A stretch of DNA of 6,106 bases, from assembly GCA_041655035.1 (NCBI GenBank), contig JBAZCN010000182.1:1-6106 (forward strand), given 5' to 3'. Origin of the DNA: NAT127 sp041655035 (lineage in GTDB: Bacteria > Pseudomonadota > Gammaproteobacteria > Pseudomonadales > Porticoccaceae). This document shows, piece by piece, positions 5,855 through 6,106 of the stretch. Numbering within the stretch: position 1 is the first letter of the stretch; every line of letters starts with the position of its first letter. Both the position numbers and the translations under genes were made by a program. The notes beneath the pieces are model-generated. The model searched no databases, was not told where the DNA came from, and saw only the letters and a program-made list of their open reading frames with translations.

Positions 5855-5972
5855 TTTGTTCCGCCTGACCGAGGTGGCCGCGGTCGCCCGGTAGCAGCAG
5901 CCCTTGTGGCTGTCCCAAAAACAGAATCATTAATGGTCGGCACCATCGGGGCCAGGGGTAGGAATCAGAATC

Positions 5973-6106
5973 ATGAACACACAACAACGCTTTAACGAGA
6001 GTCTGTCAGAAGTCCGCGCCGATTTTATCGATCCGCGTCGCTACACGTCGGCGGAGTTTGCGCGGCTGGAGATGGAGCGGATCTGGACGACGACCTGGCA
6101 CTGGGC
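5973..6106 (+). CDS. Rieske non-heme iron oxygenase alpha subunit, N-terminus (partial)
   Basis: The reading frame starts MNTQQRFNESLSEVRAD, continues through IDPRRYTSAEFARLEMERIW, and reaches TTTWHWA where the window ends after 44 codons. The pattern Y-x-S-x-E-F-x-x-x-E-x-E-x-I-W-x-x-x-W is the typical lead-in to the Rieske [2Fe-2S] domain of aromatic-ring-hydroxylating and related oxygenases. The iron-sulfur motifs (CxH and CxxH) and the mononuclear iron site would lie beyond the edge and cannot be checked. AGGAA at 5960-5964 supports the ATG. Such enzymes hydroxylate, demethylate or dihydroxylate aromatic or alicyclic substrates with a reductase and sometimes a ferredoxin. It likely belongs to the same regulon through operator copy 3. 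Confidence 0.8.
   Translation, partial: MNTQQRFNESLSEVRADFIDPRRYTSAEFARLEMERIWTTTWHW

Noticed and set aside
1..6106. CRISPR arrays, tRNA or rRNA genes, insertion sequences
   Set aside because: I found no regularly spaced repeats, no cloverleaf or rRNA signature, and no transposase or terminal inverted repeats.

Overview
The window is GC-rich and densely coded, and reads as part of a catabolic gene cluster in a proteobacterium. The high GC content, the proteobacterial-style promoters and Shine-Dalgarno sites, and the mix of P450, Rieske oxygenase, acyl-CoA dehydrogenase (ACAD) and luciferase-like flavin enzyme suggest a degrader of terpenoids, steroids or alicyclic compounds. The taxon is an inference; no marker gene is present.

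Layout. At the left edge, on the minus strand, is the first 16 codons of a short-chain dehydrogenase (SDR; 1-50). A regulatory gap (51-337) separates it from a divergent cytochrome P450 of the P450cam (CYP101-like) type (338-1552, plus). A short convergent gap with a hairpin follows. Next is a minus-strand gene coding for two acyl-CoA dehydrogenase modules in one chain (1630-3987). A second divergent gap (3988-4148) leads to a two-gene plus-strand operon: an isochorismatase-fold protein lacking the usual catalytic cysteine (4149-4769), then a luciferase-like flavin monooxygenase (4818-5801). After a third gap (5802-5972) a Rieske oxygenase large subunit begins and runs off the right edge (5973-6106).

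The most telling signal is regulatory. All three main promoter gaps carry one copy of an 18-bp element beginning AGCTGAC (130-147, 4041-4058, 5837-5854). The first is a perfect 7-3-7 palindrome, GCTGACA-AAG-TGTCAGC, and the other two are degraded versions that sit on plausible -10 boxes. This looks like one repressor, probably TetR-type, controlling every transcription unit in the window. The P450 promoter gap also has two 17-bp direct repeats with a 21-bp period, the architecture of an AraC/XylS activator site.

Working together (inference): P450cam-like hydroxylation, SDR oxidation of the alcohol to a ketone, oxygen insertion by a luciferase-like monooxygenase, and acyl-CoA desaturation would parallel the camphor pathway (P450cam, hydroxycamphor dehydrogenase, type II Baeyer-Villiger diketocamphane monooxygenase) feeding CoA-dependent ring or side-chain breakdown. 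The substrate is unlikely to be camphor itself, because the P450 has Trp where P450cam has the camphor-binding Tyr96.
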